Positions 27,588-35,460 of a stretch of DNA of 37,132 bases are shown piece after piece; position 1 is the stretch's first letter, and the number at the start of each line of letters is the position of its first letter. Both the position numbers and the translations under genes were made by a program. The notes under the pieces are model-generated. The model made no database searches. It was not told the DNA's origin and worked only from the letters and a program-made list of their open reading frames with translations. This DNA comes from a virus: IMG/VR virus record IMGVR_UViG_3300005536_000287, positions 1 through 37,132 of that record. One strand, given 5' to 3'.

Positions 27588-28319
27588 ATGGTCCAGGAGT
27601 CACCGACAATTCAGGTTAACCTTACTCGCGGTTACACCGACGAGAAGGGGCAGGTCCATCAACTCGTCGTAATTGGAAAACGACTAACCGGCGCCGCTTT
27701 GATGGCTGCCAGCGAATCTCCGGAAGCGGCGCTTTCTACTCAGCACGAGCTGCTAATTCTGCGTGCCGGCATTACACAGTTCGGCACGCTTCCGATTCCT
27801 CCTCCGCTAAAAGCATTTCTCCCGCTCGGTGAAACCGAGATAGATGACCTGGTCGAAGCGCATAACCGTTTTCTCGCAGAGAGTCTGGATGGAAAGCTGC
27901 CGGAGTTCCTTTCTGAATCAGAACTTAAGCTGGCAATTGGCTACGACCTTAACGGTCTCATCTATAACCGAGTGCGGTTCTCCAAATGGATTACCGGCTT
28001 TGACATGGTGGAAGCCGATCGCAAGGGACTGCTCGGCCTCCGCAGAGAGCTCTTCTTCATTGGCCGCCAGATAGATCGTTTGAGTTCTGAAGATGGGAAT
28101 GCGGAATTGCCTGGCCCCATCGGCCTGGATGTTTTCGCGCGCCTGGATGGGGTCGATATTGTAGCGATGCGAGGTGCCGCCATTCGATGGCGGGAAAGCT
28201 TTCGAATTGGCGGAGTCAAAGTTTCGGGAAACGGGAACGGCAAGGACAGCGGTTCTCCTAATGCGACACCTCCGGCAGCCGGAGCAAGTGATTCTCTCGT
28301 GGCCACTGGAAAGACTTGA
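27588..28319 (+). CDS. Tail assembly chaperone, upstream part
   Basis: The 243-aa product begins with PTIQVNLTRGYTDEKGQVHQ and has helices HELLILRAGITQFG, then DDLVEAHNRFLAESLD, and an RFSKWITGFDMVEA part. It stands between tube and tape measure, the fixed place of tail assembly chaperones (T4, lambda G/GT, Mu gp41). These coat the tape measure during tail-length control. The last 35 codons are low-complexity Gly/Ser/Pro. At that point the +1/-2 frame carries a better C-terminus, so a frameshift product is expected. Confidence 0.75.
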   Translation: MVQESPTIQVNLTRGYTDEKGQVHQLVVIGKRLTGAALMAASESPEAALSTQHELLILRAGITQFGTLPIPPPLKAFLPLGETEIDDLVEAHNRFLAESLDGKLPEFLSESELKLAIGYDLNGLIYNRVRFSKWITGFDMVEADRKGLLGLRRELFFIGRQIDRLSSEDGNAELPGPIGLDVFARLDGVDIVAMRGAAIRWRESFRIGGVKVSGNGNGKDSGSPNATPPAAGASDSLVATGKT

Positions 28320-28362
28320 TAGTTATATCCAGGCACTAAATGACATCTTTTCGGAAAAATGA
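28174..28362 (+). CDS. Tail assembly chaperone extension in +1/-2 frame
   Basis: This frame runs alongside the end of the upstream chaperone and extends past it with QPEQVILSWPLERLDSYIQA, then LNDIFSEK. That short helical tail is typical of the frameshifted second chaperone (lambda T, P2 E', Mu gp42). Mu is known to use an unusual -2 shift here, and the frame relation (frame 0 to +1) is the same. The exact slip site is not clear; G/A-rich codons around 28225-28250 (TCG GGA AAC GGG AAC) are candidates. An isolated ATG-initiated protein from 28260 is an alternative. Confidence 0.6.
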   Translation: MPPFDGGKAFELAESKFRETGTARTAVLLMRHLRQPEQVILSWPLERLDSYIQALNDIFSEK

Positions 28363-28385
28363 AAGGGGAGCGCTTGCTCCCCTTT
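28362..28385 (+). terminator. Strong 10-bp hairpin before tape measure gene
   Basis: AAAGGGGAGC pairs perfectly with GCTCCCCTTT around a GCTT loop, the strongest simple stem in the tail block. No poly-T run follows, only AACAAATC. Just after it comes AGCGGGCTTCTC-ATG, which resembles the 3' end of leaders 2 and 3 (AGCGGGCTTTTC). It may reduce or process transcripts before the tape measure gene. Confidence 0.5.
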
Positions 28386-28405
28386 AACAAATCAGCGGGC
28401 TTCTC

Positions 28406-31222
28406 ATGGCAGGTTCAGTCTACGAATTAGCGATCCTCTTAAGCTTACGCGACATGGCGAGTGGTGGCTTGGCGCGCGCGGAAGCCAACCTGCGCGCCAC
28501 AGGTAAAGAGGGTCGCGCTATGCTGCGCACCTTTGAAGATCTGAGAGGCAGTTTAAAAAAGGATCTCAGCGTCGCTGGCATGGGTGTGGGTGTCCTGGCT
28601 CTGATGGCCAAAGGGGTAAAAGTCGCCGGGGACTTTGAGTCCGCAATGGCCGACCTGCGGATGTCAATCGAAGAAGTCGACAGCGCCGGTAATATCAATC
28701 TCAACAAACTCACCGGCGAATTCAACCAGCTCGAATCTGTGGGAGTCCGACTCGGAAATCGACTTCCAGGTACCACCCAAGATTTCATTCAGATGTTCTC
28801 CACGCTGAAGCAGGGAGGACTCGAGGCGAAGACCATTATCGACGGCGCCGGCGAGTCGGTGGCCAACCTCGCCGTGGTAACTGGTGAAATTCCAAAAGAC
28901 CTGGCTGAGCCGTTCGCGCAGTACGCACAGCAGTTCCAGCTTACCGGCAACGAGGCTATAAAGCTTTCCGACACACTCGCTCGCATCCGGTTTGCCACGG
29001 GTCTCCGTCCCCAGGAGCTAATCGAAGGCTCGAAGTTCTTTCAACTGCGCGCCGGCATGGCGCTCAAGATGACAGGCCTCGAGGGAGCGGATGTGGGTGG
29101 ACGACTGCTGGCAACTCTTCGCAGCTACGGCCTCGAAGGCGGCATAGGTGGCCGCGAGTTGGGCGGCTTCATGCTCTCGCTCAACTTCAATACGAAGGAA
29201 AAGCTAAAACTGATTAACGAGCTGAAGAGCACCAAGGGAATTGACCTGAAGTTCTTTAGTGATAAAGGCGCGTTCCTCGGCGTTGAAAACGTCTTCACGC
29301 AAATGGAAAAGTTCCGGAGGCTCTCGACTCAGGACCAGATGAAGTTTGGTGAAAAGCTTTTCGATCGTGAGGGGATGGCGATCGCCTCGATCTTCATGAA
29401 GTCGGGAGTGGAGGGCTGGAACAAAATCAATCAGCGAATTGAGAAGGTGCCATCACTCCAGGAACTGATAAATCAGAAAACGGAAACTTACAACGCGAAA
29501 CTCGAAGCCGTGCAGGGCACGATTTCAAACCTGGCAGCGACAAGCTTCACGCCAATGCTGAACACCGTAAAGCCGGCGCTGGATTTAGTAAACAGCCTGG
29601 TTGGGGGTCTTCAGGGGGTTGCAAAAGAACATCCCGGCATCGTTGGGATAGCAACGGACTTTATCGGTGTAACCAGCGCAGCGGCGACCGTTGTTTTTGG
29701 CCTTAAGGCCGGCGTCACAATGATTGGGTTGTACCGGCTAGCTTCAACTGTTGCGCTGAAGTCGGTCCAGGGCGAATTGCTCATGACAGGAGCAGCGGCC
29801 GACGTGGCGGCAGTGAAGATAGGGCGGATCGACAAGATGATTGCCGGCATTGGCAAGATGGGCGCGTTGAAAATAACAGTTGCTCTGGCTGCGGTGGGTG
29901 CGGGTGTTGAACTTATTAAGTGGCTGTACGAAGAGAATCAGAAATATGAGGCGGAACTGGCCCGACGTCGGGAACAGCTTTCCGGTACACATGAGGAGGC
30001 ACAATCAAAGGGCCAGCTATTCGGCCCCCGGACGCGAGAGCAATTCTTCCAGGAAGAGGTTCGTCGGCTTGAATTCAAAACATACGGATTGCCGGCTGGT
30101 AGCAAGGAGCGCGAATTAGCACAGATCGATCTGCGCAGCCGGCAGCAGCAGTTGGACAGTGAACGATCGAAGCGCGAGTCGCAGGAGCGTCTAGCAAAGG
30201 AATCGATGAGCGTCATGGCGATGCTTATGCCGACGTTCGGCGGCACTGGTGCCGTTACGCTCCCCTGGGAAGACAAAAGGCCAGGCCATTTTGAAGAGCC
30301 AGCGAAGCCCGAACGTAGGTTATTGATTGAGCGACTTCAGGCGCAGACTGCGCTTCACGATCCTAATGTCCTGGCGAAATTCATTCAGGAGGTTAAGCGA
30401 GGCGGATTTGCAGAAGGAGGGGTGAAGAGCGGCGAGGAGATCGAGCGCTTCCTGAATGTCTTGAAGGATGCCTTTGCGAAAGACGATACATTCAAGAAAG
30501 CTAACGACATCGTCGCGCTTGAGCTGGTGGCTCTGTCAGAACAATCGCAGAAGCTCTCCAAAAGCCTGTTCGATTTGTCACGACCTGCTGAACAGTTACC
30601 CCAATCGTTTAGCCGCGTTGCGGACGCGGCTACTCGGCTCGTCACTCGATTTAACAGTCTTGATTTCGAGCATTCGTTTACGATGAGCCCTTACCCTCAA
30701 CAGTTCCAGCCAGGACAGTCGTTCAGGACGCCCATTCGCACCGAGCCGTCTTTCGACAGCAGCAGCTTCAACCCGCCCGCAAGTCGCAAGAGAGCGAGCG
30801 GAGGTCCGGTGCACAAAGGCATTTCCTACCTCGTCGGTGAGCGCGGGATGGAGCTGTTCACGCCTGACTCGCATGGCCACATTACGTCGCACGAAAAACT
30901 CGTCGAGATATCGAAGTCCAGAACTACACGCAGCGATTCGCAGGTTGCGCAGCTCACAAATCTACGATCCGACGTGAACCGATACGAGAGCGAGCGCGTT
31001 CAGTTGCGGCCGGACGCAGCGGCGGCCGCCGAGCGCAGTGTGGCAGGCGCTTCACCGCGCTCAGCCCCCGTAATAATTAACTACTCGCCTAAGGTTGAGC
31101 TTCACGGCAACGGTGGCGCAGGCGTCTCTCCTGAGCAGGTGCGATCGATGCTGGCTGAGCAAGCTGAAGAGCTAATGCGGATCGTCGAGCACCAGCTTGA
31201 AATCCAATTGGAGCGGGCGTGA
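28406..31222 (+). CDS. Tape measure protein
   Basis: The 938-aa product is the longest gene of the window. It has a long helical N-terminal region with the TP901/PhageMin-like block (VAGDFESAMADLRMSIEE, then LPGTTQDFIQMFSTL, then AQYAQQFQLTGNEAIK). Hydrophobic stretches are near residues 50-72, 413-440 and 487-508. A coiled coil follows (about 510-620), then a Gly/Ser-rich tail with KRASGGPVHKGISYLVGERG, then MELFTPDSHG. It sets tail length and passes through the membrane with DNA. No ribosome-binding site is seen before the ATG; the upstream 12 bases recall the ends of leaders 2 and 3. It overlaps the next gene as GTGA. Confidence 0.92.
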   Translation: MAGSVYELAILLSLRDMASGGLARAEANLRATGKEGRAMLRTFEDLRGSLKKDLSVAGMGVGVLALMAKGVKVAGDFESAMADLRMSIEEVDSAGNINLNKLTGEFNQLESVGVRLGNRLPGTTQDFIQMFSTLKQGGLEAKTIIDGAGESVANLAVVTGEIPKDLAEPFAQYAQQFQLTGNEAIKLSDTLARIRFATGLRPQELIEGSKFFQLRAGMALKMTGLEGADVGGRLLATLRSYGLEGGIGGRELGGFMLSLNFNTKEKLKLINELKSTKGIDLKFFSDKGAFLGVENVFTQMEKFRRLSTQDQMKFGEKLFDREGMAIASIFMKSGVEGWNKINQRIEKVPSLQELINQKTETYNAKLEAVQGTISNLAATSFTPMLNTVKPALDLVNSLVGGLQGVAKEHPGIVGIATDFIGVTSAAATVVFGLKAGVTMIGLYRLASTVALKSVQGELLMTGAAADVAAVKIGRIDKMIAGIGKMGALKITVALAAVGAGVELIKWLYEENQKYEAELARRREQLSGTHEEAQSKGQLFGPRTREQFFQEEVRRLEFKTYGLPAGSKERELAQIDLRSRQQQLDSERSKRESQERLAKESMSVMAMLMPTFGGTGAVTLPWEDKRPGHFEEPAKPERRLLIERLQAQTALHDPNVLAKFIQEVKRGGFAEGGVKSGEEIERFLNVLKDAFAKDDTFKKANDIVALELVALSEQSQKLSKSLFDLSRPAEQLPQSFSRVADAATRLVTRFNSLDFEHSFTMSPYPQQFQPGQSFRTPIRTEPSFDSSSFNPPASRKRASGGPVHKGISYLVGERGMELFTPDSHGHITSHEKLVEISKSRTTRSDSQVAQLTNLRSDVNRYESERVQLRPDAAAAAERSVAGASPRSAPVIINYSPKVELHGNGGAGVSPEQVRSMLAEQAEELMRIVEHQLEIQLERA

Positions 31223-31410
31223 AGACGCAGAGCAAGAGCCAGGAGCTAACTCCGCTGGTAGACAGGGAAAACCAGCCGTGCAACCGGTGCGAAAGAGGGG
31301 CCTATCGGGTCCCGTCACCACGCGATCATCGTCACCCTGGCTTTCTGCGTTGCACGAGTTGCGGAGACGAGGTCGAAAGATTTGGACCTGACGTAAACCA
31401 TGAAGAGTGA
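31219..31410 (+). CDS. Small zinc-ribbon protein in tail block
   Basis: The 63-aa product has CNRCERGAYR near residue 21 and CTSCGDEVER near residue 45, a two-knuckle zinc ribbon. It begins with a GTG that overlaps the tape measure stop by four bases and runs 11 bases into the next gene. A zinc ribbon among tail genes is unusual; it may be a small regulatory or assembly protein. The family is unknown. Confidence 0.5.
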   Translation: MKTQSKSQELTPLVDRENQPCNRCERGAYRVPSPRDHRHPGFLRCTSCGDEVERFGPDVNHEE

Positions 31411-31894
31411 CAACTTCATACTTATCAACCTTGAAGGCGGGGAAAGTTTTGTCTTTATGTTTTTCCCGACTGATGTTCAAACGACGCGGCGCGCAAATTG
31501 GGAGCCGCAGGATACAACGCTAGGAACGAAGCCGATCTTTTATGGCAACCGAGATCCTAAACGCATCAGCGTCCCGGAAGTTTGGCTTGACCAGGCCGAC
31601 ACGAATGAATCGATCGCACCAGACATCGTCGCGCTCTTTGATCTGCAGAAGGAAAGCAAACAGCACGGCCGGCCTCCGGCATTGCTGGCAGCCTGGGGCG
31701 ACAGGCAGGAGCGCTGCGTGCTTGAAGAGGTGACGGTCTCGGAAAAGTTTTTCTCTCCGGAGGGAATCCCTTTACGCGCGTCAGTGAGCCTGCAGCTTCT
31801 GGAGCTGCAGCAGGAACGCGAGATGGTGACCAGCACGGTTCGTGATGTTGAAACGACAGCCGGTGACAGCGGTTCGGGGATAGGGAACTTTTAG
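31400..31894 (+). CDS. CIS tube/EARP-type baseplate protein
   Basis: The 164-aa product fits the contractile-injection-system tube-initiator or T4 gp53/EARP-like family: FVFMFFPTDVQTTRRANWEP, then DPKRISVPEVWLDQADTNES, then IVALFDLQKESKQHGRPPAL, then LLAAWGDRQERCVLEEVTVS, then EKFFSPEGIPLRASVSLQLL. This is the family's FnPt.i...r..........p....f....p..i...l.lD pattern, with the fixed PPlL...WG, and PlRA.v.l.l.E at the end. Its partner with LysM lies downstream. The function is to cap the hub and start the tube. It is CIS-like, not Mu-like. Confidence 0.75.
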   Translation: MKSDNFILINLEGGESFVFMFFPTDVQTTRRANWEPQDTTLGTKPIFYGNRDPKRISVPEVWLDQADTNESIAPDIVALFDLQKESKQHGRPPALLAAWGDRQERCVLEEVTVSEKFFSPEGIPLRASVSLQLLELQQEREMVTSTVRDVETTAGDSGSGIGNF

Positions 31895-31903
31895 GAGGCA
31901 GGC

Positions 31904-32221
31904 GTGGGGAAGCAGGACGCGGCAGAAAAGAAGAAAAAATCACAGCTACGGCTTTCATGGCACACGATGCAGGAGTCCAGCCCAATGTATTGGGCGCCCG
32001 TGGGAGAGCTCATCAAACTCTACGTTAAGTTCACTCGCAGCAATGGTGAATATTTCTGGCAGGTGGAAGCACACGGGCAAGGGACAGCCGTTTTGTATGG
32101 ACAAGAAGGACCCAGACTGTTTCGGTTGGACCAGGTTGAAGAGGCCAAGCTGGCGGCCGAGCAATTCGGGGTTGAGGTCATGCAACAGCAGATACGCAGC
32201 CTGATAAATCGAGTTGATTGA
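31904..32221 (+). CDS. Small tail-region protein, unknown
   Basis: The 105-aa product has a basic N-terminus (KKKKSQ), then beta strands (RLSWHTMQESSPMYWAPV, then ELIKLYVKFTRSNGEYFWQV) and a helix (VEEAKLAAEQFGVEVMQQQI). The beta part looks like a small barrel with an aromatic core. The GTG start lies 5 bases after AGGAGGCAGGC. It sits between two baseplate genes. A minor tail or chaperone role is inferred from position only. Confidence 0.5.
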   Translation: MGKQDAAEKKKKSQLRLSWHTMQESSPMYWAPVGELIKLYVKFTRSNGEYFWQVEAHGQGTAVLYGQEGPRLFRLDQVEEAKLAAEQFGVEVMQQQIRSLINRVD

Positions 32222-32231
32222 TGGAACGGCG

Positions 32232-32480
32232 ATGAGATCGGTTACGCCCTATGAAAGATTTGGAGAGCCAAGCCCGGAGCCGGATGCTTATCTCGAGGAG
32301 ATTATCTTCCGCGCCGGCGACACGATTTCTGGTTTGGCCCATCGCACTTATGGCGACTGGCGATTGTGGCGTCTCATCGCTGATCGGAACGCGATCGTTG
32401 ACGTCCGCAAGATCGAGCCAGGCACGCGACTGCTGATTCCGCCGCAGCCGTTGGAGAGTGGACGCTACGAGTCGACATGA
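32232..32480 (+). CDS. LysM-domain tail protein (gpX-like)
   Basis: The 82-aa product contains a LysM-type unit: AGDTISGLAHRTYGDWRLWR, then LIADRNAIVD, then IEPGTRLLIPPQ. This is the standard GDtl..IA...YGd...w..Ia..N..i.d...i..G..L.iP layout. P2 gpX and T4 gp53-like proteins use it in the baseplate, where it binds peptidoglycan or anchors the hub. ATG 32232 was preferred to TTG 32214. It ends in an ATGA overlap with the gpD-like gene, its usual neighbour. Confidence 0.82.
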   Translation: MRSVTPYERFGEPSPEPDAYLEEIIFRAGDTISGLAHRTYGDWRLWRLIADRNAIVDVRKIEPGTRLLIPPQPLESGRYEST

Positions 32481-33490
32481 CACCGCACGCGATCTTTGAA
32501 ATTGACGGCCGTGCCTGGGATTCCTGGAAAGAGGAGCAGCTCATTACCCGCGTCAACGCAGAGCTGACTACTGGCGAAGCCTCGCAGGTGACTATGGAAG
32601 TTTTTGATCCGGATTTTCGGTTCATTAACAACTATTCGAAAGCCGATGGTATTCCCCTGGCGACGATCCGGGTGTGGTTGGGCTTCGGAGAAAAACTCGG
32701 CGAGCCGGTCTTCAAAGGTTTGTTAGCGCGCGTCCAACGCGGCAACAAAAACACCAGCTTCATTGCCTACGACATGGGCTACCGGATGCGGCTGGTGCAG
32801 AAGGCCGAATATCACAAAGGCGATGACCTGGCGATTATCAAGAACGTTGTGGAGCGAAACGGAATGAGGTTCATCGGGCCGGCGAAACCACTCAAGCTCG
32901 AGCCCCACAAAGCGATGGCCCAGGATGAACAAACCGACTGGCAGTACATCTCGGAGATCGCGCACGACGCCGGCCTGCTTATCTGGGTCAGAGAAGACAC
33001 GGTCTTTGCAGACTACCCGGCGAAGGTTGGGACGCCGAAACGCACACTCGTTTACCGAAAAGACTTCGAGCTGCTCAGCGACTTCGATCTGCAGTTCAAG
33101 GTCCCGGAGAACAAAGCCGGCCGGCCGAAGGGAATTGAGGTCCGCGGCCGCGGTCGAGGCGGTAAACGGTTGAGTGGCAAGTCGGATGAGAGCCAGCGTG
33201 GCCATGAAGAGCTGAAGCTGAAGCGCGATCTCTCGCAGCACACAAAGGCGCGGGCCACTGCTCGAGCGCAGGCACAGAAGGAGTTGGACCGGGAGCATGC
33301 GTTCACGCTCAGTATCCGGACGATCAAGGCAAAGGGTTACGGCCGCGATGACGTGCGCGACACGATCCGGATTCAGGAGGTTGGCAAGCTGTTCAGCGGT
33401 GACTACCTCGCAGATAGAGTCACACACGATTTTGCACCGGGGAGGCTGACGACAGGGTATGAGCTTTATCGAGACGTGAAAGAGCAGTAG
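32477..33490 (+). CDS. Late control gpD-type baseplate hub protein
   Basis: The 337-aa product fits the P2 gpD/T4 gp27-like hub family. Strand-rich N-terminal part: LITRVNAELTTGEASQVTME, then VFDPDFRFINNYSKADGIPL. The FVAYD-type block is IAYDMGYRMRLVQKAEYHKG, then a helix with VVERNGMRFIGPAK, and LTLSIRTIKAKGYGRDD-like strands near the end. It forms the hub trimer on which the spike sits. It overlaps LysM by four bases. The stop codon lies inside a heptamer array. Confidence 0.85.
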   Translation: MTPHAIFEIDGRAWDSWKEEQLITRVNAELTTGEASQVTMEVFDPDFRFINNYSKADGIPLATIRVWLGFGEKLGEPVFKGLLARVQRGNKNTSFIAYDMGYRMRLVQKAEYHKGDDLAIIKNVVERNGMRFIGPAKPLKLEPHKAMAQDEQTDWQYISEIAHDAGLLIWVREDTVFADYPAKVGTPKRTLVYRKDFELLSDFDLQFKVPENKAGRPKGIEVRGRGRGGKRLSGKSDESQRGHEELKLKRDLSQHTKARATARAQAQKELDREHAFTLSIRTIKAKGYGRDDVRDTIRIQEVGKLFSGDYLADRVTHDFAPGRLTTGYELYRDVKEQ

Positions 33491-33510
33491 GCAGTAAGCA
33501 GGAGGCAGGA
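33483..33510 (+). repeat. Heptamer array (4 x 7 nt) forming gene junction
   Basis: The units are AGCAGTA, GGCAGTA, AGCAGGA and GGCAGGA. The first one contains the TAG stop overlap of the hub gene. The last two supply AGGAGG, and the next ATG begins on the base after the array. This is the tightest example of an array writing both ends of a junction. Confidence 0.75.
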
Positions 33511-33702
33511 ATGACGAGGAGAAACCAGCAAGACGCAACCAGGGCTGACGTAAAAGCAGTAAACGAAAAGCTCAAGCTCCTACAAAAGAAATGGCGAGAG
33601 GAAGTTCGCGTGCTGAAACAGAGAGTGAAGCTATTGGAGAAAATCAACACCGCCGTGCGGAAGAAATCCTGCGCTGAGGAACGCGGCGACATTCGGATTT
33701 GA
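33511..33702 (+). CDS. Small basic coiled-coil protein
   Basis: The 63-aa product is a single basic coiled coil (VKAVNEKLKLLQKKWREEVR, then VLKQRVKLLEKINTAVRKK) with an Arg/Asp tail. The array immediately upstream forms its ribosome-binding site and spacer. The stop is just before the spike gene. It may be a small assembly helper or a non-essential gene generated around the array. The function is unknown. Confidence 0.5.
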   Translation: MTRRNQQDATRADVKAVNEKLKLLQKKWREEVRVLKQRVKLLEKINTAVRKKSCAEERGDIRI

Positions 33703-33704
33703 TT

Positions 33705-34202
33705 ATGGCAAAGAGGCTTCACCAGCATCTGCAGCGGAAAGCGGAGGAAGATGTCGACGACCGGTTGGTCGGCGTCGAAGCGATCGTGGCTGTCACTGAG
33801 GACCCGGAAAACCTGCATCGCGTTAAGGTGATTATCCCGATGATGGATGAAGACCGAGTGCTCGATAAGTGGGTGACGCCGATGGTTCCCTACGTTGGTG
33901 GTCCTGGCTTCGGGTCTTTCTTCGTGCCGCGAAAAGGTAGTGAGGTGCTTCTCTTCGGCCGGCTGGGCCAGAAGCACAACCTCTTTTGTGCGAGCGTCTA
34001 CAACGAGGACCACCCGGTGCCGGCAGATTTTCAGGAGCAGGATGCGGAGACAGTAACCGGCTTTCGGGTCCCAGGTGATTTCAAACTAATTGTTGAAGGC
34101 GACCTGCAGATTCGATGTGGTGCTCTTCACCTCGAGACAGACGGTGCGATCAACGTCATTGCGCCGGGTGGCCTCTTTGTGAACGGGAAGCCGGTGGCTT
34201 AA
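33705..34202 (+). CDS. Baseplate spike (gpV/gp45-like)
   Basis: The 165-aa product has the gp5/gpV OB-fold part (GVEAIVAVTEDPENLHRVKV, then IPMMDEDRVLDKWVTPMVPY, then GFGSFFVPRKGSEVLLFG). A beta-helix-like C-terminus follows (GDFKLIVEGDLQIRCGALHL, then ETDGAINVIAPGGLFVNG). It is the trimeric membrane-piercing spike. The short C-terminal helix is typical of Mu gp45. ATG 33705 was preferred to a TTG two codons earlier. Confidence 0.87.
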   Translation: MAKRLHQHLQRKAEEDVDDRLVGVEAIVAVTEDPENLHRVKVIIPMMDEDRVLDKWVTPMVPYVGGPGFGSFFVPRKGSEVLLFGRLGQKHNLFCASVYNEDHPVPADFQEQDAETVTGFRVPGDFKLIVEGDLQIRCGALHLETDGAINVIAPGGLFVNGKPVA

Positions 34203-34207
34203 AGCCG

Positions 34208-34384
34208 ATGACTTACAGCGAGCGCGAAAGAGCGATGCGTGAAATTGAAGCCAGGCGTAATTGTTCCGGACGCACGTTTGAGAAAGAGCACTCGATAGAC
34301 GAAATTTTATGGCGGTACGAAGGAGCTGTTCACGATGACCAGGGAAGACGCATTAAAGCTATTCCAGACACCTACTCCGGATGA
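34208..34384 (+). CDS. 58-aa small charged protein
   Basis: The product is small and charged (MTYSERERAMREIEARRNCS, then EKEHSIDEILWRYEGAV). The ATG lies 6 bases after the spike stop, without a good ribosome-binding site. It overlaps the next gene by 50 bases in another frame, so one of the two could be spurious. No family was recognised. Confidence 0.4.
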   Translation: MTYSERERAMREIEARRNCSGRTFEKEHSIDEILWRYEGAVHDDQGRRIKAIPDTYSG

Positions 34385-34547
34385 GACAGCGAGAGCGGCT
34401 TACGCCGTCGTTGATCGAATCTTTCCGGAGACGGCTGAGGCTCTATTCAACGAGCTGCAGGATGGTCCGGGTAAGACCGTTGCGATTAGGAAACTGCAGG
34501 ATGCTTACCTGAGTGCGAAGGCGTGCATTGCTAACGAAGGAAAATAG
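34335..34547 (+). CDS. 70-aa small helical protein
   Basis: The product is helical with a regular acidic/hydrophobic pattern (TREDALKLFQTPTPDETARA, then VVDRIFPETAEALFNELQDG, then KTVAIRKLQDAYLSAKACIA). AAGGAG lies 9 bases upstream of the ATG, which supports this frame over its overlapping neighbour. It is a minor protein in the tail block with unknown function. Confidence 0.55.
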   Translation: MTREDALKLFQTPTPDETARAAYAVVDRIFPETAEALFNELQDGPGKTVAIRKLQDAYLSAKACIANEGK

Positions 34548-34550
34548 AGA

Positions 34551-35066
34551 GTGATTCCGCAAGCTAAGCTGCCAAACATTACGCTGCCAACCATTCGCAG
34601 CATCCCGTCGATCCCACACGTCGGCAGTGCCGGCGCAAGTGGAACTACCTATATCGGCGAGCAGTTTGGCAATCTTCCGGACCTGCATGCGGTTCTGCAC
34701 ATTAAGACGCTGAAGAAAGCACTCGAGGAGCAAATCTATGCGCTCATCCAGGGAAAGCTCCCGGACCCGGCCAGGCCTATTCCCTACGACGCTCGCGCGC
34801 TTCAGCTCGTGGATGAGGTGGCCGAGCTGGCCAGCAGTCTCAACGACGTGGTCGCCGGCGTGATGGCCGAAGTCAATGCGGCCATCGATTTTGTGAACGG
34901 AAAGATTGCCGAGGTTAACGCGGCGAAGGCGGCGATCGAATCTGTCCCCCAAGGGGCGCGTGATGCGGTCCAGCAGTTAATGCTTCAGCGCCACGATCGC
35001 TACGCCCACGAACTGACGGCGCAGGCCGGCCGTCTCGAATCAACGATTGAGAGCATAGGAAGTTAG
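34551..35066 (+). CDS. Helical tail-region protein
   Basis: The 171-aa product starts with a Pro/Ile-rich segment (IPQAKLPNITLPTIRSIPSI) and continues as a long helix set (LQLVDEVAELASSLNDVVAG, then MAEVNAAIDFVNGKIAEVNA, then AVQQLMLQRHDRYAHELTAQ). The pattern is that of a trimeric or dimeric coiled-coil tail protein. The GTG start follows GAAGGAAAATAGAGA. It is probably a baseplate or tail-fibre connector by position. Confidence 0.55.
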   Translation: MIPQAKLPNITLPTIRSIPSIPHVGSAGASGTTYIGEQFGNLPDLHAVLHIKTLKKALEEQIYALIQGKLPDPARPIPYDARALQLVDEVAELASSLNDVVAGVMAEVNAAIDFVNGKIAEVNAAKAAIESVPQGARDAVQQLMLQRHDRYAHELTAQAGRLESTIESIGS

Positions 35067-35076
35067 GGAGTCGAAG

Positions 35077-35460
35077 ATGAAACCTTTATTACTTGCCATT
35101 CTCATCGCCTGTAGCGTTACCGCGCTGGGCCAGGAGAAACCGGCAACACAGCAACACAGCAAAACGGCAGAGCAAACGCCGGCACCGCAATTAAAGGCCG
35201 AGGACCTGCTCAATATTCGCAATCTGCAATTTGACCAGGCGAAGCGGCTGCTGGAGATGCAGAGCTTGAAATCGCGTTACGAGCAGCTCCAAAACGAGTC
35301 ACAGAGTTTTCAGCCGGCGTTGAGAACCATGATCGAGGCCGCGGCGAAAGCTGCGAACGTTGATTTAACGAAGTGGGAATTCGACTCCGACTCGTTGAAG
35401 TTTGTTGCGCGTCCGATGCCGCCAAAGGCCGAAGACCAAAAACCAAAGCCCGGAAACTAA
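35077..35460 (+). CDS. Exported helical protein before gpW
   Basis: The 127-aa product has a clear signal peptide (MKPLLLAILIACSVTALGQE). After it comes a Pro/Gln/Lys-rich linker and a helical region (FDQAKRLLEMQSLKSRYEQL, then ALRTMIEAAAKAANVDLTKW). The stop overlaps the gpW ATG (TAATG), so it belongs to the tail operon. It is another exported product encoded among structural genes. The function is unknown; a periplasmic role during assembly or entry is possible. Confidence 0.65.
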   Translation: MKPLLLAILIACSVTALGQEKPATQQHSKTAEQTPAPQLKAEDLLNIRNLQFDQAKRLLEMQSLKSRYEQLQNESQSFQPALRTMIEAAAKAANVDLTKWEFDSDSLKFVARPMPPKAEDQKPKPGN

